A stretch of 64,000 bases of DNA from JAJXZP01 sp963787185 (lineage in GTDB: Bacteria; Spirochaetota; Spirochaetia; Treponematales; Rectinemataceae). Shown piece by piece: positions 18,135 through 26,572 of this stretch. The notes under the pieces are model-generated. The model saw only the letters and a list, made by a program, of their open reading frames with translations. It was not told where the DNA came from and did no database searches. Positions within the stretch are counted from its first letter, which is position 1. The number at the start of each line of letters is the position of its first letter. Position numbers and translations under genes: made by a program. The stretch covers positions 1-64,000 of the forward strand of contig CAWBCC010000019.1 of assembly GCA_963787185.1 (NCBI GenBank), in the 5' to 3' direction.

Positions 18135-18989
18135 ATGAAACCCCGGTTCGAAAAGCATCCCCGATCGGAAGGAAGCAGCTTCCTCGTCGCCGAACGGAAC
18201 GAGTCGAGTTTTTCCGTCAACTGGCATTCGCACGCCGAATACGAGCTGACCTACATCGTCGGCGGGAGAGGCCAGCGCTCCGTGGGGAATCACATCGCCG
18301 TCTACGGGGAGGGGGACCTGGTCCTCCTCGGACCCGACCTCCCTCACACCTGGGTCTCCGATCCTTCGAGCCGGGACAACCGGGCGGTCTACGTCCAGTT
18401 CTCGGGCGATTTTCTCGGCGCCCAATTCCTCTCCATTCCGGAAATGACACCGGTCCTCCATCTTCTCGATTTGGCCTCCCGGGGACTCGGCTTCGACACC
18501 CGGCCCGATCCGGAGCTCGGCCGCGACCTCATCGAGCTTTCGAAGCTCGCGGGATTGCGGCGGCTTTCGGCCTGGCTCTCCATCCTCGAGAGGCTCTCGA
18601 ACCTCGCCCCCTCGGCCGCGGCTCTCGCGACCCGGGGCTATCGCTCTCCCCTCGCCTTGAACCGCGACGAGCGCATCGAAGCTCTTTTCGGCTATCTCCA
18701 CGACAATGGTTCGCGTCCCATCTCGATCGACATGCTGGCCGAACGCATGCACATGAGCCGCAGCAGCTTCTGCCGACTGTTCAGGCGCCTCACCGGCAAA
18801 TCCCTCATGGACTATCTCATCGACATGAGGATCGAGCGGGCATGTTTCCTGCTGAGGGAGACGGGCGACCCGGTCACCGGAATCGCCCTCGCCGCTGGCT
18901 TCGAAAGCCTGCCCTACTTCAACCGCTGCTTCAAGGCGAGGCGCGGCATGAAACCGCGCGAATACCGCGCCGGATGGTCAGGACGCTGA
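18135..18989 (+). CDS. AraC-family transcriptional regulator
   Basis: A 284-residue regulator. Residues 1-110 form a cupin sensor (WHSHAEYELTYIVGGRGQR, then VLLGPDLPHTWV), and residues 180-280 the double helix-turn-helix of AraC, with ISIDMLAERMHMSRSSFCR and ALAAGFESLPYFNRCFK followed by GMKPREYR. The cupin presumably binds a small ligand. I chose ATG 18135 (AAGG just upstream); ATG 18123 is four codons earlier. It is divergent from the URO-D-type methyltransferase and followed 116 bases later, on the same strand, by the ERG2-like gene, so both are candidate targets. Confidence 0.85.
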   Translation: MKPRFEKHPRSEGSSFLVAERNESSFSVNWHSHAEYELTYIVGGRGQRSVGNHIAVYGEGDLVLLGPDLPHTWVSDPSSRDNRAVYVQFSGDFLGAQFLSIPEMTPVLHLLDLASRGLGFDTRPDPELGRDLIELSKLAGLRRLSAWLSILERLSNLAPSAAALATRGYRSPLALNRDERIEALFGYLHDNGSRPISIDMLAERMHMSRSSFCRLFRRLTGKSLMDYLIDMRIERACFLLRETGDPVTGIALAAGFESLPYFNRCFKARRGMKPREYRAGWSGR

Positions 18990-19105
18990 TCTTCGAGACG
19001 GATAAGGGCTTTGATGTTTCCTCGCTTCGCTTGCCAATCGCTTCCGCGTCGGATATCGTGGCTGACAAAGTTCCATACTGGCACATCCGGCGGAGGGGAG
19101 AGCGC

Positions 19106-19816
19106 ATGATCCATTATATTTTCGACCCTGAGGTGATCGACGAATGCGCGATGGCCGGCCTCGGTCACCCCAAACCGGAAATGTTCGACGTAATCGCGAA
19201 AGAGCTCGAGAAACGCTATCCCGGACGCATCAGCCGCGACCAGCCCTGGATTTACAGCATCGCCGGCGGCGCCATGATCCAGATGAAGCTCTACTTCGCC
19301 TCGCTTTTCGAATATGTCATGATCTGGGGAACCCCGATCGGATCGGAAGGACACTCCGGGCGCCACCGGGTCGCATTCTGGGACACGGTCATCGACGGAG
19401 AAGCCCGGTATTTCGCCGAAGGACAATTCGAAAAGCGCGTCTACCTGCCCGGCGACCGCATCTTCGTGGGCAAGGGCCAGGCCTGCGGGATGAACTTCAC
19501 CGACGGGGTGTGGGCCGTGGAATATGCGCGCGGCCCTCTCATGCTGAGCCTTCCCTTCGGGCTGGCCGACGAGATGCTCAGCACCCTCGATTTTACGGCG
19601 GCTCTTGAGACCGTCTCCATCTACACCTCGCTCATCGGGCGTCACTGGGCCGCTCCCCGCAATCGCGACTACCTTCCGCTCGTCCCCTTCAAGAAGCTCG
19701 CGGCTCTCATGATGAATCTCATAGGCCCGGCGGTTACGAAGGCGCTCGCCCCTCCTCCGCCCGTCGAGATCAACTGCCCGAGACGACGGGAGCCGGCATC
19801 CGCTCGGCCGCTATAG
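19106..19816 (+). CDS. ERG2/sigma-1-receptor family protein
   Basis: A 236-residue protein that I recognise as the ERG2/sigma-1 receptor fold (PF04622), otherwise best known as the eukaryotic sterol C8-C7 isomerase and the sigma-1 receptor. Shared features in order: ELEKRYPGRI, WIYSIAGGAMIQMKLYFASL, EYVMIWGTPIGSEGHSGRH, WDTVIDGEARYFAEG, YLPGDRIFVGKGQA, WAVEYARGPL, LPFGLADEMLSTLDF. The two acids of the sigma-1 ligand pocket (human Asp126 and Glu172) correspond to Asp in WDTVIDG and Glu in VEYARG; both are present. There is no long N-terminal membrane helix. Start 19106 is fixed by GGAGGGGAG just upstream. It overlaps the convergent short-chain dehydrogenase by six bases. Natural substrate unknown; a bacterial sterol or terpenoid is conceivable. 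Confidence 0.85.
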   Translation: MIHYIFDPEVIDECAMAGLGHPKPEMFDVIAKELEKRYPGRISRDQPWIYSIAGGAMIQMKLYFASLFEYVMIWGTPIGSEGHSGRHRVAFWDTVIDGEARYFAEGQFEKRVYLPGDRIFVGKGQACGMNFTDGVWAVEYARGPLMLSLPFGLADEMLSTLDFTAALETVSIYTSLIGRHWAAPRNRDYLPLVPFKKLAALMMNLIGPAVTKALAPPPPVEINCPRRREPASARPL

Positions 19817-20653
19817 GTCTTTCCGCTCCGAGCGGCTGTACATCGCCCTGGTGCTCCGCCCGGCGAGGGCGATGGTCAGTCTTCGCGGCAACAGGCGCTG
19901 CGTGAACCAGGCTGCAACCTTGTTCGAAGTCCCGGGCACGACGACCGGCTTCCTGCCGAGCGCCCGGAGCGTCTGCGCGACGACAGGCGCACACTCCATC
20001 AGAGGCGAGGCCAGCCAGCGGGGCCGGACAGGCCCTTCTCGCTGGAATGTCGGAGTGCTCACGATTCCCGGGCAGCATGCCAGCACCTGCAAGCCCTTCC
20101 CGCGAAGCTCGTCCCACAGGCCCTCGGCGAGAACGCGGACGTAGGCCTTCGACGCCGCATAATGCGCGACATGGCCGGTGCCCTGGAAACCGGCCATCGA
20201 AGAAACGAGGATGATGCCCCCCCGTCCCTGCAGCGACAACCTTCGGCCGAATTCCCAGGCGAGCAGCGCGGGCGCTCGGCAATTCATTTCGAGCAGGCGG
20301 CAATGTGTGGCCCGCGAGTGGCCGAGGAAGGGTCCGATGGGCGAAGAGGCCGCATTGCAGATCAGGAGCCCGATCTCGAGGTCGGAGGTACGGTCCGCGA
20401 TCGAATCGACGGAACGGGGATCGGCCAGATCCAGCTCGAGCGGCAGGACCCGCACGCCGAAACGCTGCGCAATCTCGTCCGAGAATCGTTTCAGCAGATC
20501 GGGGCGGCGGGCCGCCAGCACGAGATTCAGGCCTCGGGCGGCCAGCTGTCGGGCAAACTCCGCGCCCAGGCCCTCCGAGCCGCCGACGATGACGCACCAG
20601 GGACCGTAGGTAGCCTGAAACGTCGATTTGTCCGCTTGCATATGGCCTGTCAT
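19811..20653 (-). CDS. Short-chain dehydrogenase/reductase
   Basis: A 280-residue classical SDR. The cofactor loop is VGGSEGLGAEFARQLAARGL near residue 25, with AARR at the end of strand 2 favouring NADP(H); CNAASSPIG is the NAG-like motif; catalytic Ser in LVSSMAG and YAASK complete the active site, and CCPGIVSTP follows. The start YGPWCVIVGG resembles the 3-ketoacyl-CoA reductase/HSD17B12 group of membrane-associated reductases, and the C-terminus is basic. Alternative start 20641. It is convergent with the ERG2-like gene. A shared lipid or steroid-like substrate is an inference from adjacency only. Confidence 0.8.
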   Translation of the reverse strand: MTGHMQADKSTFQATYGPWCVIVGGSEGLGAEFARQLAARGLNLVLAARRPDLLKRFSDEIAQRFGVRVLPLELDLADPRSVDSIADRTSDLEIGLLICNAASSPIGPFLGHSRATHCRLLEMNCRAPALLAWEFGRRLSLQGRGGIILVSSMAGFQGTGHVAHYAASKAYVRVLAEGLWDELRGKGLQVLACCPGIVSTPTFQREGPVRPRWLASPLMECAPVVAQTLRALGRKPVVVPGTSNKVAAWFTQRLLPRRLTIALAGRSTRAMYSRSERKDL

Positions 20654-20742
20654 TTTACTACCGTCGCGCCTCGTTTAGTAGGGGAGCTATCGGCTCGAGT
20701 AGTGCCTCTCGGCGGCGGCTTCCTTTTTGCGGGGCCGAGCCT

Positions 20743-21987
20743 TCAGCGGGCATGCCGGATCCCGCGCCGTTCGATGTCGGGCAGGAGTCCCGCGATGAGG
20801 CCAAGGAGCGGCAGGAAGGCGCACAGCTTGTATACGTGCTGGATGCTGCTGTGGTCGGCTATGGAGCCGAGCACGGCCGAGCCTATGCCCCCCATGCCGA
20901 ACGCGAAGCCGAAGAAAAGCCCCGAAATGAGGCCCAGCCTGCCCGGGAGCAGCTCCTGGGCGTACACGAGGATGGCCGAGAAGGCCGAGGCGAGCACGAG
21001 GCCGATGAGGACCGAGAGTATGGTGGTCCAGAAGAGGCTCGCGTAGGGCAGGATCAGGGTGAAAGGCGCGACACCCAGGATCGAGCCCCAGATCACGTAC
21101 TTGCGGCCGAAGCGGTCGCCCACCGGCCCGCCGATCAGGGTGCCGGCCGCCACCGCCGCCTGGAAGACGAAGAGGTGGAGCTGAGCGGCTCGCACCGGCA
21201 GCAGAAAGCGATTTATGAGGTAGAACGTGTAATAGCTGTTCATGCTGGCGAGGTAGAAATACTTCGAGAAGATGAGGACGAGAAGGATGACGACCGATGC
21301 GACGATCCAACCCTGAGAGAGGCAGGGCCGGCTCTCCACCCGCCGAGGCCCGCCCTGCCGTCCGCGCGCGGCGACTCTTCCCGCGTACCATCTGCCGACG
21401 CGCGAGAGGACGAGGATGGCCGCGAGAGCCAGCGGCGTAAACCAGATGACGCTCGATCGCCCCCGGACGGATACTATCGCGGCGGCGAGGAGGGGGCCCA
21501 GGGCCGCGCCGGCGTTCCCTCCGACCTGGAAGACCGACTGGGCTAGGCCGCGGCGTTCCCCGGCCGCCATATTGGCGATGCGCGACGACTCGGGGTGGAA
21601 TACCGAAGAGCCCAGGCCGACGAGACTCACCGAGACGAGGAGGACGCCGAAGCTCTGCGCGAGCGAGAGTATGACGAGCCCGACGAGGGTGAAGACCATC
21701 CCGAAGGCCAGGGAGTAGGGCTGAGGCTTGCGGTCCGTGATCGAGCCCACCACCGGTTGCAGGAGCGAGGCGGTCAGCTGGTTCGTGAAGGTTATCAGAC
21801 CGATCTGCGAGAAGTTCAGGTGGAAGCTGGCCTTGATGAGGGGGTAGATGGCCGGGATGAGCGATTGCATCGAGTCGTTCAGCAGGTGCGAAACGCTGAT
21901 CGCGATCAGAATGGGGAAGACGGTCGTTTCGGCGCTGCGCAGAATCTGCTCTCTCGCCGGTGATTCGGTGTTTTCGAGGTCCTTCAT
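20743..21987 (-). CDS. fsr: MFS transporter, fosmidomycin-resistance (Fsr) type
   Basis: A 414-residue twelve-helix major facilitator. The first helices carry the Fsr hallmark ISVSHLLNDSMQSLIPAIYP, followed by QPVVGSITDRKPQPYS (loop 2-3), VGLGSSVFHPESSRIA and GLAQSVFQVGGNAGAALGP. A central charged loop (RQGGPRRVESRP) separates the two six-helix halves. E. coli Fsr exports fosmidomycin; the physiological substrate here is unknown. It lies 100 bases beyond cbiK on the same strand, so it could be a distal member of the cobalamin operon, but it has its own leader region. Confidence 0.8.
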   Translation of the reverse strand: MKDLENTESPAREQILRSAETTVFPILIAISVSHLLNDSMQSLIPAIYPLIKASFHLNFSQIGLITFTNQLTASLLQPVVGSITDRKPQPYSLAFGMVFTLVGLVILSLAQSFGVLLVSVSLVGLGSSVFHPESSRIANMAAGERRGLAQSVFQVGGNAGAALGPLLAAAIVSVRGRSSVIWFTPLALAAILVLSRVGRWYAGRVAARGRQGGPRRVESRPCLSQGWIVASVVILLVLIFSKYFYLASMNSYYTFYLINRFLLPVRAAQLHLFVFQAAVAAGTLIGGPVGDRFGRKYVIWGSILGVAPFTLILPYASLFWTTILSVLIGLVLASAFSAILVYAQELLPGRLGLISGLFFGFAFGMGGIGSAVLGSIADHSSIQHVYKLCAFLPLLGLIAGLLPDIERRGIRHAR

Positions 21988-22088
21988 CGTCCGCGCATTC
22001 TATCCGAAAGATCCGCGGTATCGCAAGGAACCGCCCATCGCACATCGGCGAAAGTCCCACGGCGATGACGAGGACCGAGAACGCGTCC

Positions 22089-22889
22089 TCACGAGCCGTT
22101 GAAACGATAGGTCGCCCGCGCGGCGCTCCGCGCCGATTCCACGAAGAGGTCTTGTACCGCTCCATGCGAACCGAGTCCCTCGAAGCCGGGTTCGACCTCA
22201 TAACCCGCCGCTCCGAGCCGCGAGAGCCAGGACTCCGGTCCGGCACCGGCCATGTCGATGCGGACGTGATCGCCGGCCACGAGCATGAAGGGGGCGAGGA
22301 TGAGCCGCTTTCCGCGGCCGCGCGCCTCGAGGCGCGAGAGGACCGCGTCGAGACCGAGCGAGCCCTCGACCGTTCCGAGGTGGATGGGGAAGCCGGCGGC
22401 GTCGATGAGCCTCTGGAGACCGGCGTAGAGGAGGTCGGCCTCGTGCCGCGAGCCGTGGCCCATGAGGACCAGATCGGCCCCCACGTCGCGGCGCGCACGA
22501 AGATTCTCGAGTACGGACGCGAGCCTCGCTCCGGCTCCGGGCAGCAGAGGACGGCCGACGGACAGCTTTGCGAAGCTCCTTCCGAGCTCCCGGAGAGGAG
22601 CCACTATTTTTTCCTCGTATTCCTCCCCCGGTATCACGAGGAGGGGCTGCACGAGAACGACCTCGCAAGCTTCCTCGGCGAGGGCGCGGTACGCCTCCTC
22701 GGGCGAGGGCACGGAAAGCCCATCGCGCTCGGCGAGGATTCTGCGCACGATGGACGACGAGAAGGCGCGCACGAGCCTGTAGGCAGGGAAGGCCGCGGCG
22801 AGGGCCTCCTCGCAGGGCGCGATGCAGGATTCGACGGCGTCGCGGTGACTCGTCCCGAACGAGACGGCCACCAGGGCTCTCTCGCTCAT
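22089..22889 (-). CDS. cbiK: Sirohydrochlorin cobaltochelatase CbiK
   Basis: A 266-residue class II chelatase that inserts Co2+ into sirohydrochlorin, the committed step of the anaerobic B12 route. Visible marks are VSFGTSH at the N-terminus, PLLVIPGEEYEEK around residue 90, the first metal His in LMGHGSRHEADLLY (about residue 145) and the second in PFMLVAGDHVRIDM (about residue 207). No signal peptide is present, so it is cytoplasmic, unlike the periplasmic forms of some sulfate reducers. Its ATG overlaps the cbiGH stop by four bases, and it is the last gene of the tightly coupled cbi operon. Confidence 0.9.
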   Translation of the reverse strand: MSERALVAVSFGTSHRDAVESCIAPCEEALAAAFPAYRLVRAFSSSIVRRILAERDGLSVPSPEEAYRALAEEACEVVLVQPLLVIPGEEYEEKIVAPLRELGRSFAKLSVGRPLLPGAGARLASVLENLRARRDVGADLVLMGHGSRHEADLLYAGLQRLIDAAGFPIHLGTVEGSLGLDAVLSRLEARGRGKRLILAPFMLVAGDHVRIDMAGAGPESWLSRLGAAGYEVEPGFEGLGSHGAVQDLFVESARSAARATYRFNGS

Positions 22890-24505
22890 CGCTTTCCCGC
22901 GCCGCGGGGCTCCACGATGAGGCCGCCCTTCAGCCGGGCGGCCGGCGAAGCGACCAGAACGATGCTCGTCATGTCCACCTCGTCTTCGTGGTCCGGCAGG
23001 GTCCCGAGCTCGCAGACGAGCTTTCGCTCGGCGGGCCTCGAGGCGTCGCCGATCACGGCCGTCGGGGTCGAGGACGGCCGCGACTCGAGGAGGATGGCGA
23101 CGGCCTGGCGGAGAAGGTCCTTCCTCGTCCTGCTACTCGGGTTGTAGAGGGCGAGGGCGAAGCCTGCGGAGGCAACGGCGCTCAGGCGGGCGAGGATGCG
23201 CTCCCTCGGCGTGAGAAGGTCGGAGAGAGAGAGAACGGCGTAGTCGTTCTCGAAGGGGGAGCCGACGAGGGCCGCCGCCGCGTTGGCCGCCGTCACGCCC
23301 GGATGGATCTCCAGGTCTATGGCCTCGAGCTCGGCCTCGGTCACGAGTTCGAGGCTTATCCCGCCTATGCCGTACACACAGGCGTCGCCCGAGGCCACGA
23401 GGGCGACGCGCCGCCCGGAAAGGGCCTCGTCGAGTGCCTTCCTCGCCCTCTCGGTCTCGGCCTTCATCGAGCTCGAGAATATTTCTTTCCCTTTAGCCAG
23501 TGGGGCGATGAGATCGATATAGGGCCCGTAGCCCGCGATGAAGTCCGCTCGGAGGATCGCTCGCCTGGCCGCCGGCGTAAGCAGCTCGAGGCTGCCTGGG
23601 CCGAGCCCCACGATGGCGAGGGAGCCGCGCCTGGCCGCCGGCCCGCCGGTCGGGGACAAGCTTGCGGCGACGGGCGCGGTAAAGGGGGTATGTCCCGCCC
23701 CGTCGCCGCTTGCGCCCCTAGGTCGCGGAGCCTCGTCCCAGGCCTCCTCTTCGGCGAGAGCGAAGGTGGCCCAGGCCGAGGCTTCCTTGGCTCGGATCAG
23801 CTTGCCCCGCCTCGCGGCGAGGAGGGCGCAGGGCTCGGCGACGGCCGGCACGCCGAGCTCGCCGTGCCGCGAAGCGGCCGAGGGCGAGAAAGACTCGCCC
23901 CCTGCCTCTCTCGCCGCGACGAGGGCGAGCACCTCGGCCTCGGAGTAGAAACGGAGGGCCATGTCGAGGTCGGCGCAGGCCTCGACGAGGCCCGTCTCGC
24001 CGAGCTTGGCGTCGATGGTGGCGGCGAGGCGGATATCCGCGGGCTCGAGGCCCGCGGAGGAGAGGAAGGCCAGGAGAGCCGACTTGATCTCCGGAGCGGG
24101 GGCCCCCCTGCGGCAGCCCAGGCCCAGGACGAAACGCCTGGAGGTTTCGCTCCCGGTCGTCACGACGGGCTCGGCCCCCGTCGCCGCCGCGACCTCGTAG
24201 GCCAGGCGGTTGGCTCCGCCCTCGTGGCCCGAGAGCAGGCTGATCGCATGGCGCGCCGCGTCGTCGACGACGACCAGGGCCGGGTCCTCGAGCTTGCCCT
24301 GGAGGAGGGGAGAAGCCATCCTCAAGGCTATGCCCGCCGCCATGACGCAGACGATTCTGCTCTCCTCCGCGAAGGCCCGGGCGAAGAGCTCGGACAGCTC
24401 CCCGTCGCGGCCCCTCCTCGCCTCAGCGGTGCCGGGATGGCGCGCGGCGATGGCCCTCGCTATGTTTCCCCCCTCTTCGCCGAGGGTGATGACGCATATC
24501 CTCAT
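22886..24505 (-). CDS. cbiGH: CbiG-CbiH fusion: cobalt-precorrin-5A hydrolase / precorrin-3B C17-methyltransferase
   Basis: A 539-residue two-domain protein. Residues 1-220 are CbiG: RICVITLGEEGGNIARAI, CVMAAGIALRM, LSGHEGGANRLAYEV in the N-terminal and middle domains, then RRFVLGLGCRRGAPAPEI of the C-terminal domain. After a low-complexity Pro/Ala/Gly linker (about 255-290), residues 292-535 are CbiH: LAIVGLGPGSLELLTPAA, GYGPYIDLI, VALVASGDACVYGI and YNPSSRTRK. CbiH contracts the ring and methylates C17; CbiG then opens the lactone and releases acetaldehyde. Fusing the two would channel the unstable intermediate. The start overlaps the cbiF stop as ATGA. Confidence 0.88.
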   Translation of the reverse strand: MRICVITLGEEGGNIARAIAARHPGTAEARRGRDGELSELFARAFAEESRIVCVMAAGIALRMASPLLQGKLEDPALVVVDDAARHAISLLSGHEGGANRLAYEVAAATGAEPVVTTGSETSRRFVLGLGCRRGAPAPEIKSALLAFLSSAGLEPADIRLAATIDAKLGETGLVEACADLDMALRFYSEAEVLALVAAREAGGESFSPSAASRHGELGVPAVAEPCALLAARRGKLIRAKEASAWATFALAEEEAWDEAPRPRGASGDGAGHTPFTAPVAASLSPTGGPAARRGSLAIVGLGPGSLELLTPAARRAILRADFIAGYGPYIDLIAPLAKGKEIFSSSMKAETERARKALDEALSGRRVALVASGDACVYGIGGISLELVTEAELEAIDLEIHPGVTAANAAAALVGSPFENDYAVLSLSDLLTPRERILARLSAVASAGFALALYNPSSRTRKDLLRQAVAILLESRPSSTPTAVIGDASRPAERKLVCELGTLPDHEDEVDMTSIVLVASPAARLKGGLIVEPRGAGKR

Positions 24506-25260
24506 CGCGCTCCCCTGCGGCCGTGGGCGAAGTTCGGATTGTAGAGACGCGAGCGCTCGTAACTCTCCGGATCGAGGGCGGGTCCCACGAGGACCATGAC
24601 CTGACCCTCCTGCCCGTCCGCGACGATGCCCACTCCCCCGAGCTCGTCCAGACGGCAGGCCGTCCTGGTCTCGTCGGGCCAGGAGGCGCGGCGTACGATG
24701 CGCACCGGGGTGCCGGGAGGATAGGCCGTAAGCAGCTCTCGGGCGGCCTCGGCGAGGAGGCTGCCCGAAAGGAAGAGGGCCATGGTCGAGCCGTGCGCCG
24801 CGAAAGAGGCGAGAGACTCGGCCTCCGGGACGGAGGTGCGTCCCGCGGCCCTGGTGATGACGAGGCTCTGCGACAGTCCAGGCAGGGTCAGCTCGCGCTT
24901 GAGGCTCGCCGCGGCGGCGAAAACCGACGATACGCCCGGCACGACCTCCACGGGTATGCCTGCGGCCTCGCAGTGATCGATCTGTTCCTGGATCGCCCCG
25001 TAGATCGAGGGGTCGCCCGTGTGGAGTCGGACGATGTTCCCCGCGAGAGCCTTCCGCTCGTCGTAGAGCGAGAGCACTTCCTCGAGGGTCATCGAGGCAG
25101 AATCGAAGACGGCGGCGCCCGGCCGCGCGAACTCGAGGAGGGCCGGATTCACGAGGGAGCCTGCGTGCACCACGAGGTCTGCCTCCCCGAGGAGGCGCCT
25201 GCCCTTCAGGGTGATGAGCTCGGGATCGCCCGGACCGGCTCCCACTATCCAGACCTTCAT
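24502..25260 (-). CDS. cbiF: Cobalt-precorrin-4 C11-methyltransferase CbiF
   Basis: A 252-residue SAM-dependent tetrapyrrole methylase. It has the family P-loop-like start WIVGAGPGDPELITLKG, VVHAGSLVNPALLEFA, RLHTGDPSIYGAIQEQ around residue 85 and EVVPGVSSVFAAAASL at 112. VHAGSLV and HTGDPSIYGA are diagnostic of CbiF/CobM rather than other methylases in the cluster. It methylates C11 after CbiH. It is coupled to its neighbours by a four-base overlap on the cbiGH side, and its ATG (25258-25260) overlaps the cbiL stop. Confidence 0.9.
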   Translation of the reverse strand: MKVWIVGAGPGDPELITLKGRRLLGEADLVVHAGSLVNPALLEFARPGAAVFDSASMTLEEVLSLYDERKALAGNIVRLHTGDPSIYGAIQEQIDHCEAAGIPVEVVPGVSSVFAAAASLKRELTLPGLSQSLVITRAAGRTSVPEAESLASFAAHGSTMALFLSGSLLAEAARELLTAYPPGTPVRIVRRASWPDETRTACRLDELGGVGIVADGQEGQVMVLVGPALDPESYERSRLYNPNFAHGRRGAR

Positions 25261-25985
25261 CGGGACCTCCCCGTCCTTGCGATGACGAGCGAGAGGTAGC
25301 CCTCGGCTCCCGCAGCCGCCTCGGCGAAGGACCCGAGACGCTCCCGGGCGAGCCCCACGCCGGCGGCGAGGCTGGCCCCGGCCTCGAGGCCGCGCGATCG
25401 GAGGTAGTCGGCGAGCTCGGGGAGCCGCGACCCGATCTTGTATATTCCCAGGGTGTCGACGAGGGGGAGGAAGACGTCGAGATCGGCCGCGGCTGCGGGC
25501 AGGGGGAGGAGGGCCAGGCGCTCCTCCCCCTCGACGAGGGGGAGGCCAAGCCGGGCCGCCGCCGCGCCGAGGGCCGTGACGCCGGGGATCGCCGCGATGG
25601 ACGTCCCCGGGCGCCTCGACTCGAGGGCTCGGCGCAGGTAGGTCCAGGTCGAATAGATCGAGGAATCGCCCAGCGTGACGAAGGCGGCTTTCCTGCCGCG
25701 GTCGAGCTCGACCGCGACCGCGTCGGCGGATTCCGCCCAGGCCGCGTCGAGCTCGGCCGCGTCGCGCGACATCGGGAAGGAGAGAAGACGGAGCTCGGCC
25801 TTTTCGGCGCCGGCCGCGCGCGCGATCTCCCAGGCGAGCGAAGTCTCGCCCGAGCGCGGCGCGGGAGCGAAGACGAGGTCTACGGCCGAGAGGATTCGGG
25901 CCGCCTCGAGTGTGAGAAGACCGGGATCGCCCGGCCCCACGCCTATGCCGTAGATCTCGGCGCTCAGGGCAGTATCAGCACGCAT
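25257..25985 (-). CDS. cbiL: Cobalt-precorrin-2 C20-methyltransferase CbiL
   Basis: A 242-residue tetrapyrrole methylase. GIGVGPGDPGLLTLEA at the N-terminus and VFAPAPRSGETSLAWEIA (about residue 40) fit CbiL/CobI, as do FVTLGDSSIYSTWTYL and AIPGVTALGAAAARLGLPLVEG. It adds the C20 methyl group just after cobalt insertion. Start 25985 has CGGAGG immediately upstream, inside the end of cbiE; the two genes overlap by 22 bases, the longest overlap in the operon. Confidence 0.88.
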   Translation of the reverse strand: MRADTALSAEIYGIGVGPGDPGLLTLEAARILSAVDLVFAPAPRSGETSLAWEIARAAGAEKAELRLLSFPMSRDAAELDAAWAESADAVAVELDRGRKAAFVTLGDSSIYSTWTYLRRALESRRPGTSIAAIPGVTALGAAAARLGLPLVEGEERLALLPLPAAAADLDVFLPLVDTLGIYKIGSRLPELADYLRSRGLEAGASLAAGVGLARERLGSFAEAAAGAEGYLSLVIARTGRSR

Positions 25986-26572
25986 AATCCTCCGATCTTC
26001 TTCGACGCGATCTCCGCCAGGCTGCCTTCGACCAGGGCCTCGTTCAGGTCGTCCAGGTCCCGCGCCACGATGCAGGGCCTGTCGGGTCCGAGACGCCCGG
26101 CCAGGACCGAGGCGACCGCCGCCGCGTCGTTGTCGCCGCCCAGGAAGACGACGCCGGGCCTGTCGGCAGCGATGACCGAAAGAGCCTCCAGGCTTCGCCC
26201 GTGTACCGAGACTATCGCCGCCCCCTCCCAGCCGATGCCGGCCTTCGCGAAGGCGAGCTGGAAGCTCGAGATGCCGGGCACGACCTCGTAATCTCCGCGC
26301 GGAAAGCGGCGGCGCACCGCGCCCAGGAGGCTGTAGAGGCCGGGGTCGCCCGACACGAGGAGGGCGACGCGGCGCGAGGTCCTCTCGGCCTCCACTATGT
26401 CCAGCGCCCTCTCCATGTTCGGGCCGATGGCCCGACTCTCCTTGTCCGGAAAAAGGGCGAGGAAGCGCGGCGAGCCCACGAGGAGATCCGACTCCCGGGC
26501 CGCGCGCGCCGCCGCGGGGAGGACGTGGTCGAGGCCGCCGGGCCCCATGCCCACGACGACAAATTTGTTCAA
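25964..26572 (-). CDS. cbiE: Cobalt-precorrin-7 C5-methyltransferase CbiE
   Basis: A 202-residue single-domain methylase. FVVVGMGPGGLDHVLPAA at the start, DLLVGSPRFLALF near residue 30, VALLVSGDPGLYSLLGAV near 70 and YEVVPGISSFQLAFAKAGI near 95 are the CbiE pattern. In many bacteria CbiE is fused to or followed by CbiT, the C15-methylating decarboxylase; here the protein ends after the CbiE domain and the next gene is cbiL, so CbiT must be elsewhere or replaced. The start codon is TTG, overlapping the cbiD stop as TTGA. Confidence 0.87.
   Translation of the reverse strand: MNKFVVVGMGPGGLDHVLPAAARAARESDLLVGSPRFLALFPDKESRAIGPNMERALDIVEAERTSRRVALLVSGDPGLYSLLGAVRRRFPRGDYEVVPGISSFQLAFAKAGIGWEGAAIVSVHGRSLEALSVIAADRPGVVFLGGDNDAAAVASVLAGRLGPDRPCIVARDLDDLNEALVEGSLAEIASKKIGGLCVLILP

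Noticed and set aside
17252..19105. A long plus-strand open frame running into the ERG2-like gene
   Set aside because: It is antisense to the URO-D-type gene and out of frame with the AraC gene; arginine/glycine-rich translation without motifs, as expected from high-GC shadow frames. Only the part from 19106 has an RBS and family match.
15538..20653. RmuC plus its neighbours as a phage-defence island
   Set aside because: RmuC alone is a housekeeping-type gene and none of the adjacent genes is a defence family.
22568..24544. A 650-codon plus-strand open frame opposite cbiK and cbiGH
   Set aside because: Its translation is Arg/Gly/Ala-rich low-complexity, while the opposite strand encodes conserved Cbi enzymes with proper overlaps.
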